Origin: Megamerina dolium
Lineage: Eukaryota > Arthropoda > Insecta > Diptera > Megamerinidae
Direction of reading: 5' to 3'
NCBI GenBank assembly: GCA_963854835.1
Contig: OY978530.1
Coordinates: forward strand, 36,160,639-36,224,638
Length of the DNA stretch: 64,000 nucleotides
The stretch's first letter is position 1. Each line of letters begins with the position of its first letter. Below, piece after piece: positions 44,939-59,285 of this stretch. Under the pieces are notes generated by a model. It was not told the origin of the DNA and did not search any database. It saw only the letters and a list, made by a program, of their open reading frames with translations. The position numbers and the translations under genes were made by a program.

Positions 44939-47900
44939 TGCGAAAAGCAGTATTTTAGTGTGCAAGTCTTTAGAAATAGCCGGCCTTTTGGTGGGCGTTA
45001 TAAAAACAACCTCTATATGACCCAAGTCAGTTTAGCGAAAAACAGTATTTTAACGTGCAAGCTTTTTGAAATAGCCGGATTTTTGTTGGTCGCTGAAAAA
45101 GTAACCTCTGTATGGCAAAAGTCAGTTTCGCGAACAAGAGTATTTTAGACGCCTTTTTGCCGGTCGTTATAAAAAGTAACCTTTTTATGACCCAAGTCAG
45201 TTTTGCGAAAAGCATTATTTTAGCGTGCAAGCCTTTTGAAAAAGACGGCCTTATTCCGGGAGCTGAAAAAGTAACCTCTATATGGCAAAGTCAGTTTCGC
45301 GAACAAAAGCATTTTACCGTGCAAGTATTTTAAAATAGACGGCCTTTTGCCGGGCGTTATAAAAAGTAAACTTTTTATGACCCAAGTCAGTTTTGCGAAC
45401 AAGAGTATTTTAGCGAGCAAATCTTTTAAAATAGACGGCCTTATGCCGGGGTTATAAAAGGTAACCTCTATATGGCCCAAGTCAGTTAAGCGAAAAAGAG
45501 TAGATATGGCCGAAGTCAGTTTTGCGAAAAGCAGTATTTTAGCGTGCAAGCCTTTTGAAATAGACGGCCTTATGCCGGGCGCTGAAAAAGTAACCTCTAT
45601 ATGGCAAAGTCAGTTTCGCGAACAAAAGCATTTTACCGTAAAAGTATTTTAAAATAGACGGAATTTTGCCGGGCGTTATAAAAAGTATCCTTTTTATGAC
45701 CCAAGTCAGTTTTGCGAACAAGAGTATTTTAACGTGCAAGTCTTTAGAAGTAGCCGGCCTTTTGGCGGGCGTTATAAAATCAACCTTTATATGGCCCAAG
45801 TCAGTTTCGCGAACAAGAGTATTTTAGCGTGCAAGTCTTTAGAAATAGCCGGCCTTTTGGCGGGCGATATAAAAAAAACCTTTATATGGCCGAAGTCAGT
45901 TTCGCGAACAACAGTATTTTAGCGTGCAAATCTTTTGTAATAGACGGCCTTATGCCGGGCGCTGAAAAATTAACCTCTATATGGCAAAAGTCAGTTTCGT
46001 GAACAAAAGCATTTTAGCGTGCAAGTATTTTAAAATAGACGGCCTTTTGCCGGGCGTTATGAAAAGTAACCTTTATATGGCCCAAGTCAGTTCCGCGAAC
46101 AAGGGTATTGTAGCGTGCAAGTCTTTTAACATAGACGGCCTTTTGCTGAGCGTTATAAAAAGTAACTTTTTTATGACCCAAGTCAGTTTTGCGAACAAGA
46201 GTATTTTAGCGTGCAAGGCTTTTGAAATAGACGGCCTTTTGGGGGGCGTTATAAAATCAACCTTTATATGGCCCAAGTCAGTTTAGCGAACTAGAGTATT
46301 TTAGCGTGCAAGTATTTTAAAATAGACGGCCTTTTGCCGAGTGTTATAAAAAGTAACTTTTTTATGACCCAAGTCAGTTTTGCGAACAAGAGTATTTTGG
46401 TGTGCAAGGCTTTTGAAATAGACGGCCTTATGCCGGCACTGAAAAATTACCCTCTATATGGCAAAAGTCAGTTTCGCGAACAAAAGCATTTTATCGTTCA
46501 AGTAGTTTAAAGTAGACGGCCTTTTGCCGGGCGTTATAAAAAGTACCTTTTTATGACCTAAGTCAGTTTTGCGAAAAGCAGTATTTTAGCGTGCAAGTCT
46601 TTAGAAATAGCCGGCCTTTTGGTGGGCGTTATAAAAACAACCTCTATATGACCCAAGTCAGTTTAGCGAAAAACAGTATTTTAACGTGCAAGCTTTTTGA
46701 AATAGCCGGATTTTTGTTGGTCGCTGAAAAAGTAACCTCTGTATGGCAAAAATCAGTTTAGCGAACAAGAGTATTTTAGACGCCTTTTTGCCGGTCGTTA
46801 TAAAAAGTAACCTTTTTATGACCCAAGTCAGTTTTGCGAAAAGCAGTATTTTAGCGTGCAAGCCTTTTGAAAAAGACGGCCTTATTCCGGGAGCTGAAAA
46901 AGTAACCTCTATATGGCAAAGTCAGTTTCGCGAACAAAAGCATTTTACCGTGCAAGTATTTTAAAATAGACGGCCTTTTGCCGGGCGTTATAAAAAGTAT
47001 CCTTTTTATGACCCAAGTCAGTTTTGCGAACAAGAGTATTTTAGACGCCTTTTTGCCGGTCGTTATAAAAAATAACCTTTTTATGACCCAAGTCAGTTTT
47101 GCGAAAAGCAGTATTTTAGCGTGCAAGCCTTTTGAAAAAGACGGCCTTATTCCGGGAGCTGAAAAAGTAACCTCTATATGGCAAAGTCAGTTTCGCGAAC
47201 AAAAGCATTTTACCGTGCAAGTATTTTAAAATAGACGGCCTTTTGCCGGGCGTTATGAAAAGTAACCTTTATATGGCCCAAGTCAGTTCCGCGAACAAGG
47301 GTATTGTAGCGTGCAAGTCTTTTAACATAGACGGCCTTTTGCTGAGCGTTATAAAAAGTAACCTTTTTATGACCCAAGTCAGTTTTGCGAACAAGAGTAT
47401 TTTAGCGAGCAAATCTTTTAAAATAGACGGCCTTATGCCGGCGTTATAAAAGGTAACCTCTATATGGCCCAAGTCAGTTAAGCGAAAAAGAGTAGATATG
47501 GCCGAAGTCAGTTTTGCGAAAAGCAGTATTTTAGCGTGCAAGCCTTTTGAAATAGACGGCCTTATGCCGGGCGCTGAAAAAGTAACCTCTATATGGCAAA
47601 GTCAGTTTCGCGAACAAAAGCATTTTACCGTAAAAGTATTTTAAAATAGACGGCCTTTTGCCGGGCGTTATAAAAAGTATCCTTTTTATGACCCAAGTCA
47701 GTTTTGCGAACAAGAGTATTTTAGACGCCTTTTTGCCGGTCGTTATAAAAAATAACCTTTTTATGACCCAAGTCAGTTTTGCGAAAAGCAGTATTTTAGC
47801 GTGCAAGCCTTTTGAAAAAGACGGCCTTATTCCGGAAGCTGAAAAAGTAACCTCTATATGGCAAAGTCAGTTTCGCGAACAAAAGCATTTTACCGTGCAA

Positions 47901-47987
47901 GTATTTTAAAATAGACGGCCTTTTGCCGGGCGTTATAAAAAGTAACCTTTTTATGACCCAAGTCAGTTTTGCGAACAAGAGTATTTT

Positions 47988-48828
47988 AGCGTGCAAGTCT
48001 TTAGAAATAGCTGGCCTTTTGGCGGGCGTTATAAAATCAACCTTTATATGGCCCAAGTCTGTTTCGCGAACAAGAGTATTTTAGACGCCTTTTTGCAGGT
48101 CGTTATAAAACGTAACCTTTTTATGACCCAAGTCAGTTTTGCGAAAAGCAGTATTTTAGCGTGCAAGCCTTTTGAAAAAGACGGCCTTATTCCGGGAGCT
48201 GAAAAAGTAACCTCTATATGGCAAAGTCAGCTTCGCGAGCAAAAGCATTTTACCGTGCAAGTATTTTAAAATAGACGGCCTTTTGCCGGGCGTTATAAAA
48301 AGTAACCTTTATATGGGCCAAGTCAGTTTCGCGAACAAGAGTATTTTAGCGTGCAAGTCTTTAGAAATAGCCGGCCTTTTGGCGGGCGATATAAAAAAAA
48401 ACCTTTATATGGCCGAAGTCAGTTTCGCGAACAACAGTATTTTAGCGTGCAAATCTTTTGTAATAGACGGCCTTATGCCGGGCGCTGAAAAATTAACCTC
48501 TATATGGCAAAAGTCAGTTTCGTGAACAAAAGCATTTTAGCGTGCAAGTATTTTAAAATAGACGGCCTTTTGCCGGGCGTTCTGAAAAGTAACCTTTATA
48601 TGGCCCAAGTCAGTTCCGCGAACAAGGGTATTGTAGCGTGCAAGTCTTTTAACATAGACGGCCTTTTGCTGAGCGTTATAAAAAGTAACTTTTTTATGAC
48701 CCAAGTCAGTTTTGCGAACAAGAGTATTTTAGCGTGCAAGGCTTTTGAAATAGACGGCCTTTTGGGGGGCGTTATAAAATCAACCTTTATATGGCCCAAG
48801 TCAGTTTCGCGAACTAGAGTATTTTAGA
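47988..48828. repeat. Higher-order block, copy b
   Basis: Copy of 43800-44640 at +4188 bp. Similarity continues on both sides (about 43690-45660 versus 47880-49810), with the offset changing to 4154 after one monomer-type swap near 44840. Confidence 0.85.
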
Positions 48829-50361
48829 GTGCAAGTATTTTAAAATAGACGGCCTTTTGCCGAGTGTTATAAAAAGTAACTTTTTTATGACCCAAGTCAG
48901 TTTTGCGAACAAGAGTATTTTGATGTGCAAGGCTTTTGAAATAGACGGCCTTATGCCGGCACTGAAAAATTACCCTCTATATGGCAAAAGTCAGTTTCGC
49001 GAACAAAAGCATTTTATCGTTCAAGTAGTTTAAAGTAGACGGCCTTTTGCCGGGCGTTATAAAAAGTACCTTTTTATGACCCAAGTCAGTTTTGCGAAAA
49101 GCAGTATTTTAGCGTGCAAGTCTTTAGAAATAGCCGGCCTTTTAGTGGGCGTTATAAAAACAACCTCTATATGACCCAAGTCAGTTTAGCGAAAAACAGT
49201 ATTTTAACGTGCAAGCTTTTTGAAATAGCCGGATTTTTGTTGGTCGCTGAAAAAGTAACCTCTGTATGGCAAAAGTCAGTTTCGCGAACAAGAGTATTTT
49301 AGACGCCTTTTTGCCGGTCGTTATAAAAAGTAACCTTTTTATGACCCAAGTCAGTTTTGCGAAAAGCAGTATTTTAGCGTGCAAGCCTTTTGAAAAAGAC
49401 GGCCTTATTCCGGGAGCTGAAAAAGTAACCTCTATATGGCAAAGTCAGTTTCGCGAACAAAAGCATTTTACCGTGCAAGTATTTTAAAATAGACGGCCTT
49501 TTGCCGGGCGTTATAAAAAGTAAACTTTTTATGACCCAAGTCAGTTTTGCGAACAAGAGTATTTTAGCGAGCAAATCTTTTAAAATAGACGGCCTTATGC
49601 CGGGGTTATAAAAGGTAACCTCTATATGGCCCAAGTCAGTTAAGCGAAAAAGAGTAGATATGGCCGAAGTCAGTTTTGCGAAAAGCAGTATTTTAGTGTG
49701 CAAGCCTTTTGTAATAGACGGCCTTATGCCGGGCGCTGAAAAAGTAACCTCTATATGGCAAAGTCAGTTTCGCGAACAAAAGCATTTTACCGTAAAAGTA
49801 TTTTAAAATAGACGGCCTTTTGCCGGGCGTTATAAAAAGTATCCTTTTTATGACCCAAGTCAGTTTTGCGAACAAGAGTATTTTAACGTGCAAGTCTTTA
49901 GAAGTAGCCGGCCTTTTGGCGGGCGTTATAAAATCAACCTTTATATGGCCCAAGTCAGTTTCGCGAACAAGAGTATTTTAGCGTGCAAGTCTTTAGAAAT
50001 AGCCGGCCTTTTGGCGGGCGATATAAAAACAACCTTTATATGACCGAAGTCAATTTCGCCAACAAGAGTATTTTAGCGTGCAAATCTTTTGTAATAGACG
50101 GCCTTATGCCGGGCGCTGAAAAAGTAACCTCTATATGGCAAAAGTCAGTTTCGCGAACAAAAGCATTTTAGCGTGCAAGTATTTTAAAATAGACGGCCTT
50201 TTGCCGGGCGTTATGAAAAGTAACTTTTATATGGCACAAGTCAGTTCCGCGAACAAGGGTATTGTAGCGTGCAAGTCTTTTAATATAGACGGCCTTTTGC
50301 TGAGCGTTATAAAAAGTAACCTTTTTATGACCCAAGTCAGTTTTGCGAACAAGAGTATTTT

Positions 50362-51183
50362 AGCGTGCAAGTCTTTAGAAATAGCTGGCCTTTTGGCGGG
50401 CGTTATAAAATCAACCTTTATATGGCCCAAGTCTGTTTCGCGAACAAGAGTATTTTAGACGCCTTTTTGCAGGTCGTTATAAAAAGTAACCTTTTTATGA
50501 CCCAAGTCAGTTTTGCGAAAAGCAGTATTTTAGCGTGCAAGCCTTTTGAAAAAGACGGCCTTATTCCGGGAGCTGAAAAAGTAACCTCTATATGGCAAAG
50601 TCAGTTTCGCGAGCAAAAGCATTTTACCGTGCAAGTATTTTAAAATAGACGGCCTTTTGCCGGGCGTTATAAAAAGTAACCTTTATATGGGCCAAGTCAG
50701 TTTCGCGAACAAGAGTATTTTAGCGTGCAAGTCTTTAGAAATAGCCGGCCTTTTGGCGGGCGATATAAAAAAAACCTTTATATGGCCGAAGTCAGTTTCG
50801 CGAACAACAGTATTTTAGCGTGCAAATCTTTTGTAATAGACGGCCTTATGCCGGGCGCTGAAAAATTAACCTCTATATGGCAAAAGTCAGTTTCGTGAAC
50901 AAAAGCATTTTAGCGTGCAAGTATTTTAAAATAGACGGCCTTTTGCCGGGCGTTATGAAAAGTAACCTTTATATGGCCCAAGTCAGTTCCGCGAACAAGG
51001 GTATTGTAGCGTGCAAGTCTTTTAACATAGACGGCCTTTTGCTGAGCGTTATAAAAAGTAACTTTTTTATGACCCAAGTCAGTTTTGCGAACAAGAGTAT
51101 TTTAGCGTGCAAGGCTTTTGAAATAGACGGCCTTTTGGGGGGCGTTATAAAATCAACCTTTATATGGCCCAAGTCAGTTTAGC
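50362..51183. repeat. Higher-order block, copy c
   Basis: Copy of the same block, +2374 bp from copy b. Its right half and following monomers also match 45981-46980 at +4896 bp. Confidence 0.82.
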
Positions 51184-54100
51184 GAACTAGAGTATTTTAG
51201 CGTGCAAGTATTTTAAAATAGACGGCCTTTTGCCGAGTGTTATAAAAAGTAAATTTTTTATGACCCAAGTCAGTTTTGCGAACAAGAGTATTTTGGTGTG
51301 CAAGGCTTTTGAAATAGACGGCCTTATGCCGGCACTGAAAAATTACCCTCTATATGGCAAAAGTCAGTTTCGCGAACAAAAGCATTTTATCGTTCAAGTA
51401 GTTTAAAGTAGACGGCCTTTTGCCGGGCGTTATAAAAAGTACCTTTTTATGACCCAAGTCAGTTTTGCGAAAAGCAGTATTTTAGCGTGCAAGTCTTTAG
51501 AAATAGCCGGCCTTTTGGTGGGCGTTATAAAAACAACCTCTATATGACCCAAGTCAGTTTAGCGAAAAACAGTATTTTAACGTGCAAGCTTTTTGAAATA
51601 GCCGGATTTTTGTTGGTCGCTGAAAAAGTAACCTCTGTATGGCAAAAATCAGTTTAGCGAACAAGAGTATTTTAGACGCCTTTTTGCCGGTCGTTATAAA
51701 AAGTAACCTTTTTATGACCCAAGTCAGTTTTGCGAAAAGCAGTATTTTAGCGTGCAAGCCTTTTGAAAAAGACGGCCTTATTCCGGGAGCTGAAAAAGTA
51801 ACCTCTATATGGCAAAGTCAGTTTCGCGAACAAAAGCATTTTACCGTGCAAGTATTTTAAAATAGACGGCCTTTTGCCGGGCGTTATAAAAAGTAAACTT
51901 TTTATGACCCAAGTCAGTTTTGCGAACAAGAGTATTTTAGCGAGCAAATCTTTTAAAATAGACGGCCTTATGCCGGCGTTATAAAAGGTAACCTCTATAT
52001 GGCCCAAGTCAGTTAAGCGAAAAAGAGTAGATATGGCCGAAGTCAGTTTTGCGAAAAGCAGTATTTTAGCGTGCAAGCCTTTTGAAATAGACGGCCTTAT
52101 GCCGGGCGCTGAAAAAGTAACCTCTATATGGCAAAGTCAGTTTCGCGAACAAAAGCATTTTACCGTAAAAGTATTTTAAAATAGACGGCCTTTTGCCGGG
52201 CGTTATAAAAAGTATCCTTTTTATGACCCAAGTCAGTTTTGCGAACAAGAGTATTTTAACGTGCAAGTCTTTAGAAGTAGCCGGCCTTTTGGCGGGCATT
52301 ATAAAATCAACCTTTATATGGCCCAAGTCAGTTTCGCGAACAAGAGTATTTTAGCGTGCAAGTCTTTAGAAATAGCCGGCCTTTTGGCGGGCGATATAAA
52401 AACAACCTTTATATGACCGAAGTCAATTTCGCCAACAAGAGTATTTTAGCGTGCAAATCTTTTGTAATAGACGGCCTTATGCCGGGCGCTGAAAAAGTAA
52501 CCTCTATATGGCAAAAGTCAGTTTCGCGAACAAAAGCATTTTAGCGTGCAAGTATTTTAAAATAGACGGCCTTTTGCCGGGCGTTATGAAAAGTAACTTT
52601 TATATGGCACAAGTCAGTTCCGCGAACAAGGGTATTGTAGCGTGCAAGTCTTTTAACATAGACGGCCTTTTGCTGAGCGTTATAAAAAGTAACCTTTTTA
52701 TGACCCAAATCAGTTTTGCGAACAAGAGTATTTTAGCGTGCAAGTCTTTAGAAATAGCTGGCCTTTTTGCGGGCGTTATAGAATCAACATTTATATGGCC
52801 CAAGTCAATTTCGCGAACAAGAGTATTTTAGCGTGCAAGTATTTTAAAATAGACGGCCTTTTGCCGAGTGTTATAAAAAGTAACTTTTTTATGACCCAAG
52901 TCAGTTTTGCGAACAAGAGTATTTTGGCGTGCAAGGCTTTTGAAATAGACGGCCTTATGCCGGCACTGAAAAATTAACCTCTATATGGCAAAAGTCAGTT
53001 TCGCGAACAAAAGCATTTTATCGTTCAAGTATTTTAAAATAGACGGCCTTTGCCGGGCACTGAAAGAGTATCCTCTATATGGCAAAAGTCAGTTTCGCGA
53101 ACAAGAGTATTGTAGCGTGCAAGGCTTTTAAAATAGACGGCCTTTTGCCGGGCGTTATGAAAAGTAACCTTTATATGGCCCAAGTCAGTTCCGCGAACAA
53201 GGGTATTGTAGCGTGCAAGTCTTTTAACATAGACGGCCTTTTGCTGAGCGTTATAAAAAGTAACCTCTATATAGTCGAAGTCAGTTTTGCGAAAAAAAGT
53301 ATTTTAGCTTGCAAGCCTTTTGAAATAGCCGGCCTTTTGGTGGGCGTTATAAAAACAACCTCTATATGACCCAAGTCAGTTTAGCGAAAAACAGTATTTT
53401 AACGTGCAAGCTTTTTGAAATAGCCGGATTTTTGTTGGTCGCTCAAAAAGTAACCTCTGTATGGCAAAAGTCAGTTTCGCGAACAAGAGTATTTTAGCGA
53501 GCAAATCTTTTAAAATAGACGGCCTTATGCCGGGCGTTATAAAAGGTAACCTCTATATAGTCGAAGTCAGTTTTGCGAAAAAAAGTATTTTAGCTTGCAA
53601 GCCTTTTGAAATAGCCGGCCTTTTGGTGGGCGTTATAAAAACAACCTCTATATGACCCAAGTCAGTTTAGCGAAAAACAGTATTTTAACGTGCAAGCTTT
53701 TTGAAATAGCCGGATTTTTGTTGGTCGCTCAAAAAGTAACCTCTGTATGGCAAAAGTCAGTTTCGCGAACAAGAGTATTTTAGCGTGCAAGCCTTTTGAA
53801 AAAGACGGCCTTATTCCGGGAGCTGAAAAAGTAACCTCTATATGGCAAAAGTCAGTTTCGCGAACAAGAGTATTTTAGACGCCTTTTTGCCAGTCGTTAT
53901 AAAAAGTAACCTTTTTATGACCCAAGTAAGTTTTGCGAACAAGAGTATTTTTACGTGGAAGTCTTTAGAAATAGCCGGCCTTTTGGCGGGCGATATAAAA
54001 ACAACCTTTATATGGCCGAAGTCAGTTTCGCGAACAAGATTATTTTAGCGTGCAAGTCTTTAGAAATAGCCGGCCTTTTGGCGGGCGATATAAAAACAAC

Positions 54101-54933
54101 CTTTATATGGCCGAAGTCAGTTTCGCGAACAAGATTATTTTAGCGTGCAAATCTTTTGAAATAGACGGCCTTATGCCGGGCGCTGAAAAAGTAACCTCTA
54201 TATGGCAAAAGCCAGTTTCGCGAACAAAAGCATTTTAGCGTGCAAGTATTTTAAAATAGACGGCCTTTTGCCGGGCGTTATGAAAAGTAACCTTTATATG
54301 GCCCAAGTCAGTTCCGCGAACAAGGGTATTGTAGCGTGCAAGTCTTTTAACATAGACGGCCTTTTGCTGAGCGTTATAAAAAGTAACCTTTTTATGACCC
54401 AAATCAGTTTTGCGAACAAGAGTATTTTAGCGTGCAAGTCTTTAGAAATAGCTGGCCTTTTGGCGGGCGTTATAAAATCAACCTTTATATGGCTAAAGTC
54501 AGTTTCGCGAACAAGAGTATTTTAGCGTGCAAATCTTTAGAAATAGACGGCCTTTTGGCGGGCGTTATAAAAACAACCAGTCATTTTCGCGAACAAGAGT
54601 ATTTTAGCGTGCAAAGCTTATGCCGGCACTGAAAAATTAACCTCTATATGGCAAAAGTCAGTTTCGCGAACAAAAGCATTTTATCGTTCAAGTATTTTAA
54701 AATAGACGGCCTTTTGCCGGGAGTTATAAAAATTATCCTTTTTATGACCCAAGTCAGTTTTGCGAACAAGAGTATTTTAGCGAGCAAATCTTTTAAAATA
54801 GACGGCCTTATGCCGGCGTTATAAAAGGTAACCTCTATATGGCCGAAGTCAGTTTTGCGAAAAGCATTATTTTAGCGTGCAAGCCTTTTGAAATAGACGG
54901 CCTTATGCCGGGCGCTGAAAAAGTAACCTCTAT

Positions 54934-57900
54934 ATGGCAAAAGTCAGCTTCGCGAACAAAAGCATTTTAGCGTGCAGGTATTTTAAAATAGACGGCCTTT
55001 TGCCGGGACTTATAAAAATTATCCTTTTTATGACCCAAATCAGTTTCGCGAACAAGAGTATTTTAGCGTGCAAGTCTTTAGATATAGCCGGCTTTTTGGC
55101 GGGCGTTATAAAAACAACCTCTATATGGCCAAAGTCAGTTTAGCGAAAAACAGTATTTTAACGTGCAAGCTTTTTGAAATAGCCGGATTTTTGTTGGTCG
55201 CTGAAAAAGTAACCTCTGTATGGCAAAAGTCAGTTTCGCGAACAAGAGTATTTTAGCGTGCAAGTATTTTAAAATAGACGGCCTTTGCCGGGCACTGAAA
55301 GAGTATCCTCTATATGGCAAAAGTCAGTTTCGCGAACAAGAGTATTGTAGCGTGCAAGGCTTTAGAAATAGCCGGCCTTTTGTCGGCGTTATAAAAAGTA
55401 ACCTTTTTATGATCCAAGTCAGTTTTGCGAACAAGAGTATTTTAGCGTGCAAGTCTTTGGAAATGGCCGGCCTTTTGGTGGGCGTTATAAAAACAACCTC
55501 TATATGACCCAAGTCTGTTTAGCGAAAAACAGTATTTTAACGTGCAAGCTTTTTGAAATAGCCGGATTTTTGTTGGTCGCTGAAAAAGTAACCTCTGTAT
55601 GGCGAAAGTCAGTTTCGCGAACAAGAGTATTTTAGCGTGCAAGCCTTTTGAAAAAGACGGCCTTATTCCGGGAGCTGAAAAAGTAACCTCTATATGGCAA
55701 AAGTCAGTTTCGCGAACAAGAGTATTTTAGACGCCTTTTTGCCGGTCGTTATAAAAAGTAACCTTTTTATGACCCAAGTAAGTTTTGCGAACAAGAGTAT
55801 TTTAACGTGGAAGTCTTTAGAAATAGCCGGCCTCTTGGCGGGCGTTATAAAATCAACCTTTATATGGTCCAAGTCAGTTTCGCGAACAGGAGTATTTTAG
55901 CGTGCAAGTCTTTAGAAATAGACGGCCTTATGCCGGGCGCTGAAAAAGTAACCTCTATATGGCAAAAGTCAGTTTCGCGAACAAAAGCATTTTAGCGTGC
56001 AAGTATTTTAAAATAGACGGCCTTTTGCCGGGCGTTATGAAAAGTAACCTTTATATGGCCCAAGTCAGTTCCGCGAACAAGGGTATTGTAGCGTGCAAGT
56101 CTTTTAACATAGACGGCCTTTTGCTGAGCGTTATAAAAAGTAACCTTTTTATGACCCAAATCAGTTTTGCGAACAAGAGTATTTTAGCGTGCAAGTCTTT
56201 AGAAATAGCTGGCCTTTTGGCGGGCGTTATAAAATCAACCTTTATATGGCTAAAGTCAGTTTCGCGAACAAGAGTATTTTAGCGTGCAAATCTTTAGAAA
56301 TAGACGGCCTTTTGGCGGGCGTTATAAAAACAACCAGTCATTTTCGCGAACAAGAGTATTTTAGCGTGCAAAGCTTATGCCGGCACTGAAAATTTAACCT
56401 CTATATGGCAAAAGTCAGTTTCGCGAACAAAAGCATTTTAGCGTGCAAGTATTTTAAAATAGACGGCCTTTTGCCGGGCGTTATGAAAAGTAACCTTTAT
56501 ATGGCCCAAGTCAGTTCCGCGAACAAGGGTATTGTAGCGTGCAAGTCTTTTAACATAGACGGCCTTTTGCTGAGCGTTATAAAAAGTAACCTTTTTATGA
56601 CCCAAATCAGTTTTGCGAACAAGAGTATTTTAGCGTGCAAGTCTTTAGAAATAGCTGGCCTTTTGGCGGGCGTTATAAAATCAACCTTTATATGGCTAAA
56701 GTCAGTTTCGCGAACAAGAGTATTTTAGCGTGCAAATCTTTAGAAATAGACGGCCTTTTGGCGGGCGTTATAAAAACAACCAGTGATTTTCGCGAACAAG
56801 AGTATTTTAGCGTGCAAAGCTTATGCCGGCACTGAAAAATTAACCTCTATATGGCAAAAGTCAGTTTCGCGAACAAAAGCATTTTATCGTTCAAGTATTT
56901 TAAAATAGACGGCCTTTTGCCGGGAGTTATAAAAATTATCCTTTTTATGACCCAAGTCAGTTTTGCGAACAAGAGTATTTTAGCGAGCAAATCTTTTAAA
57001 ATAGACGGCCTTATGCCGGCGTTATAAAAGGTAACCTCTATATGGCCGAAGTCAGTTTTGCGAAAAGCAGTATTTTAGCGTGCAAGCCTTTTGAAATAGA
57101 CGGCCTTATGCCGGGCGCTGAAAAAGTAACCTCTATATGGCAAAAGTCAGCTTCGCGAACAAAAGCATTTTAGCGTGCAGGTATTTTAAAATAGACGGCC
57201 TTTTGCCGGGCGTTATAAAAATTATCCTTTTTATGACCCAAATCAGTTTCGCGAACAAGAGTATTTTAGCGTGCAAGTCTTTAGATATAGCCGGCTTTTT
57301 GGCGGGCGTTATAAAAACAACCTCTATATGGCCCAAGTCAGTTTAGCGAAAAACAGTATTTTAACGTGCAAGCTTTTTGAAATAGCCGGATTTTTGTTGG
57401 TCGCTGAAAAAGTAACCTCTGTATGGCAAAAGTCAGTTTCGCGAACAAGAGTATTTTAGCGTGCAAGTATTTTAAAATAGACGGCCTTTGCCGGGCACTG
57501 AAAGAGTATCCTCTATATGGCAAAAGTCAGTTTCGCGAACAAGAGTATTGTAGCGTGCAAGGCTTTAGAAATAGTCGGCCTTTTGGCGGCGTTATAAAAA
57601 GTAACCTTTTTATGATCCAAGTCAGTTTTGCGAACAAGAGTATTTTAGCGTGCAAGTCTTTGGAAATGGCCGGCCTTTTGGTGGGCGTTATAAAAACAAC
57701 CTCTATATGACCCAAGTCAGTTTAGCGAAAAACAGTATTTTAACGTGCAAGCTTTTTGAAATAGCCGGATTTTTGTTGGTCGCTGAAAAAGTAACCTCTG
57801 TATGGCGAAAGTCAGTTTCGCGAACAAGAGTATTTTAGCGTGCAAGCCTTTTGAAAAAGACGGCCTTATTCCGGGAGCTGAAAAAGTAACCTCTATATGG

Positions 57901-58199
57901 CAAAAGTCAGTTTCGCGAACAAGAGTATTTTAGACGCCTTTTTGCCGGTCGTTATAAAAAGTAACCTTTTTATGACCCAAGTAAGTTTTGCGAACAAGAG
58001 TATTTTAACGTGGAAGTCTTTAGAAATAGCCGGCCTCTTGGCGGGCGTTATAAAATCAACCTTTATATGGTCCAAGTCAGTTTCGCGAACAGGAGTATTT
58101 TAGCGTGCAAGTCTTTAGAAATAGCCGGCCTTTTAGCGGGCGATATAAAAACAACCTTTATATGGCCGAAGTCAGTTTCGCGAACAAGAGTATTTTAGC
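54934..58199. repeat. 2203-bp higher-order repeat
   Basis: Anchors at 54934, 55068, 55220, 55694 and 55807 recur at 57137, 57271, 57423, 57897 and 58010, all at +2203 bp, including the rare CTCTATATGGTCC/ATGGTCCAAG and GCCTCTTGGCG variants. The tract thus holds one and a half copies of a ~2.2-kb unit, with the 446-bp pair inside. Confidence 0.85.
55959..56850. repeat. 446-bp tandem higher-order pair
   Basis: 55959-56404 and 56405-56850 are adjacent near-identical copies, differing at positions such as CAGTCATTTTCG/CAGTGATTTTCG. The unit includes a shortened monomer (GTGCAAAGCTTATGCCGGCAC). Confidence 0.88.
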
Positions 58200-59285
58200 G
58201 TGCAAATCTTTTGAAATAGACGGCCTTATGCCGGGCGCTGAAAAAGTAACCTCTATATGGCAAAAGTCAGTTTCGCGAACAAAAGCATTTTAGCGTGCAA
58301 GTATTTTAAAATAGACGGCCTTTTGCCGGGCGTTATGAAAAGTAACCTTTATATGGCCCAAGTCAGTTCCGCGAACAAGGGTATTGTAGCGTGCAAGTCT
58401 TTTAACATAGACGGCCTTTTGCTGAGCGTTATAAAAAGTAACCTTTTTATGACCAAATCAGTTTTGCGAACAAGAGTATTTTAGCGTGCAAGTCTTTAGA
58501 TATAGCTGGCCTTTTGGCGGGCGTTATAAAATCAACCTTTATATGGCTAAAGTCAGTTTCGCGAACAAGAGTATTTTAGCGTGCAAATCTTTAGAAATAG
58601 ACGGCCTTTTGGCGGGCGTTATAAAAACAACCAGTCATTTTCGCGAACAAAAGTATTTTAGCGTGCAAAGCTTATGCCGGCACTGAAAAATTAACCTCTA
58701 TATGGCAAAAGTCAGCTTCGCGAACAAAAGCATTTTAGCGTGCAGGTATTTTAAAATAGACGGCCTTTGCCGGGCACTGAAAGAGTAACCTCTATATGGC
58801 AAAAGTCAGTTTTGCGAACAAGAGTATTCTAGCGTGCAAGTCCTTATAAATAGACGGCCTTATGCCGGGCGCTGAAAAAGTAACCTCTATATGGCAAAAG
58901 TCAGTTTCGCGAACAAGAGTATTGTAGCGTGCAAGTCTTTGGAAATGGCCGGCCTTTTGGCGGGCGTTATAAAATTAACCTCTATATGGCCCAAGTCAGT
59001 TTCGCGAACAAGAGTATTTTAGACGCCTTTTTGCCGGTCGTTATAAAAAATAACCTTTTTATGACCCAAGTCAGTTTTGCGAAAAGCAGTATTTTAGCGT
59101 GCAAGCCTTTTGAAAAAGACGGCCTTATTCCGGGAGCTGAAAAAGTAACCTCTATATGGCAAAGTCAGTTTCGCGGACAAAAGCATTTTACCGTGCAAGT
59201 ATTTTAAAATAGACGGCCTTTTGCCGGGCGTTATAAAAAGTAACCTTTTTATGACCCAAGTCAGTTTTGCGAACAAGAGTATTTT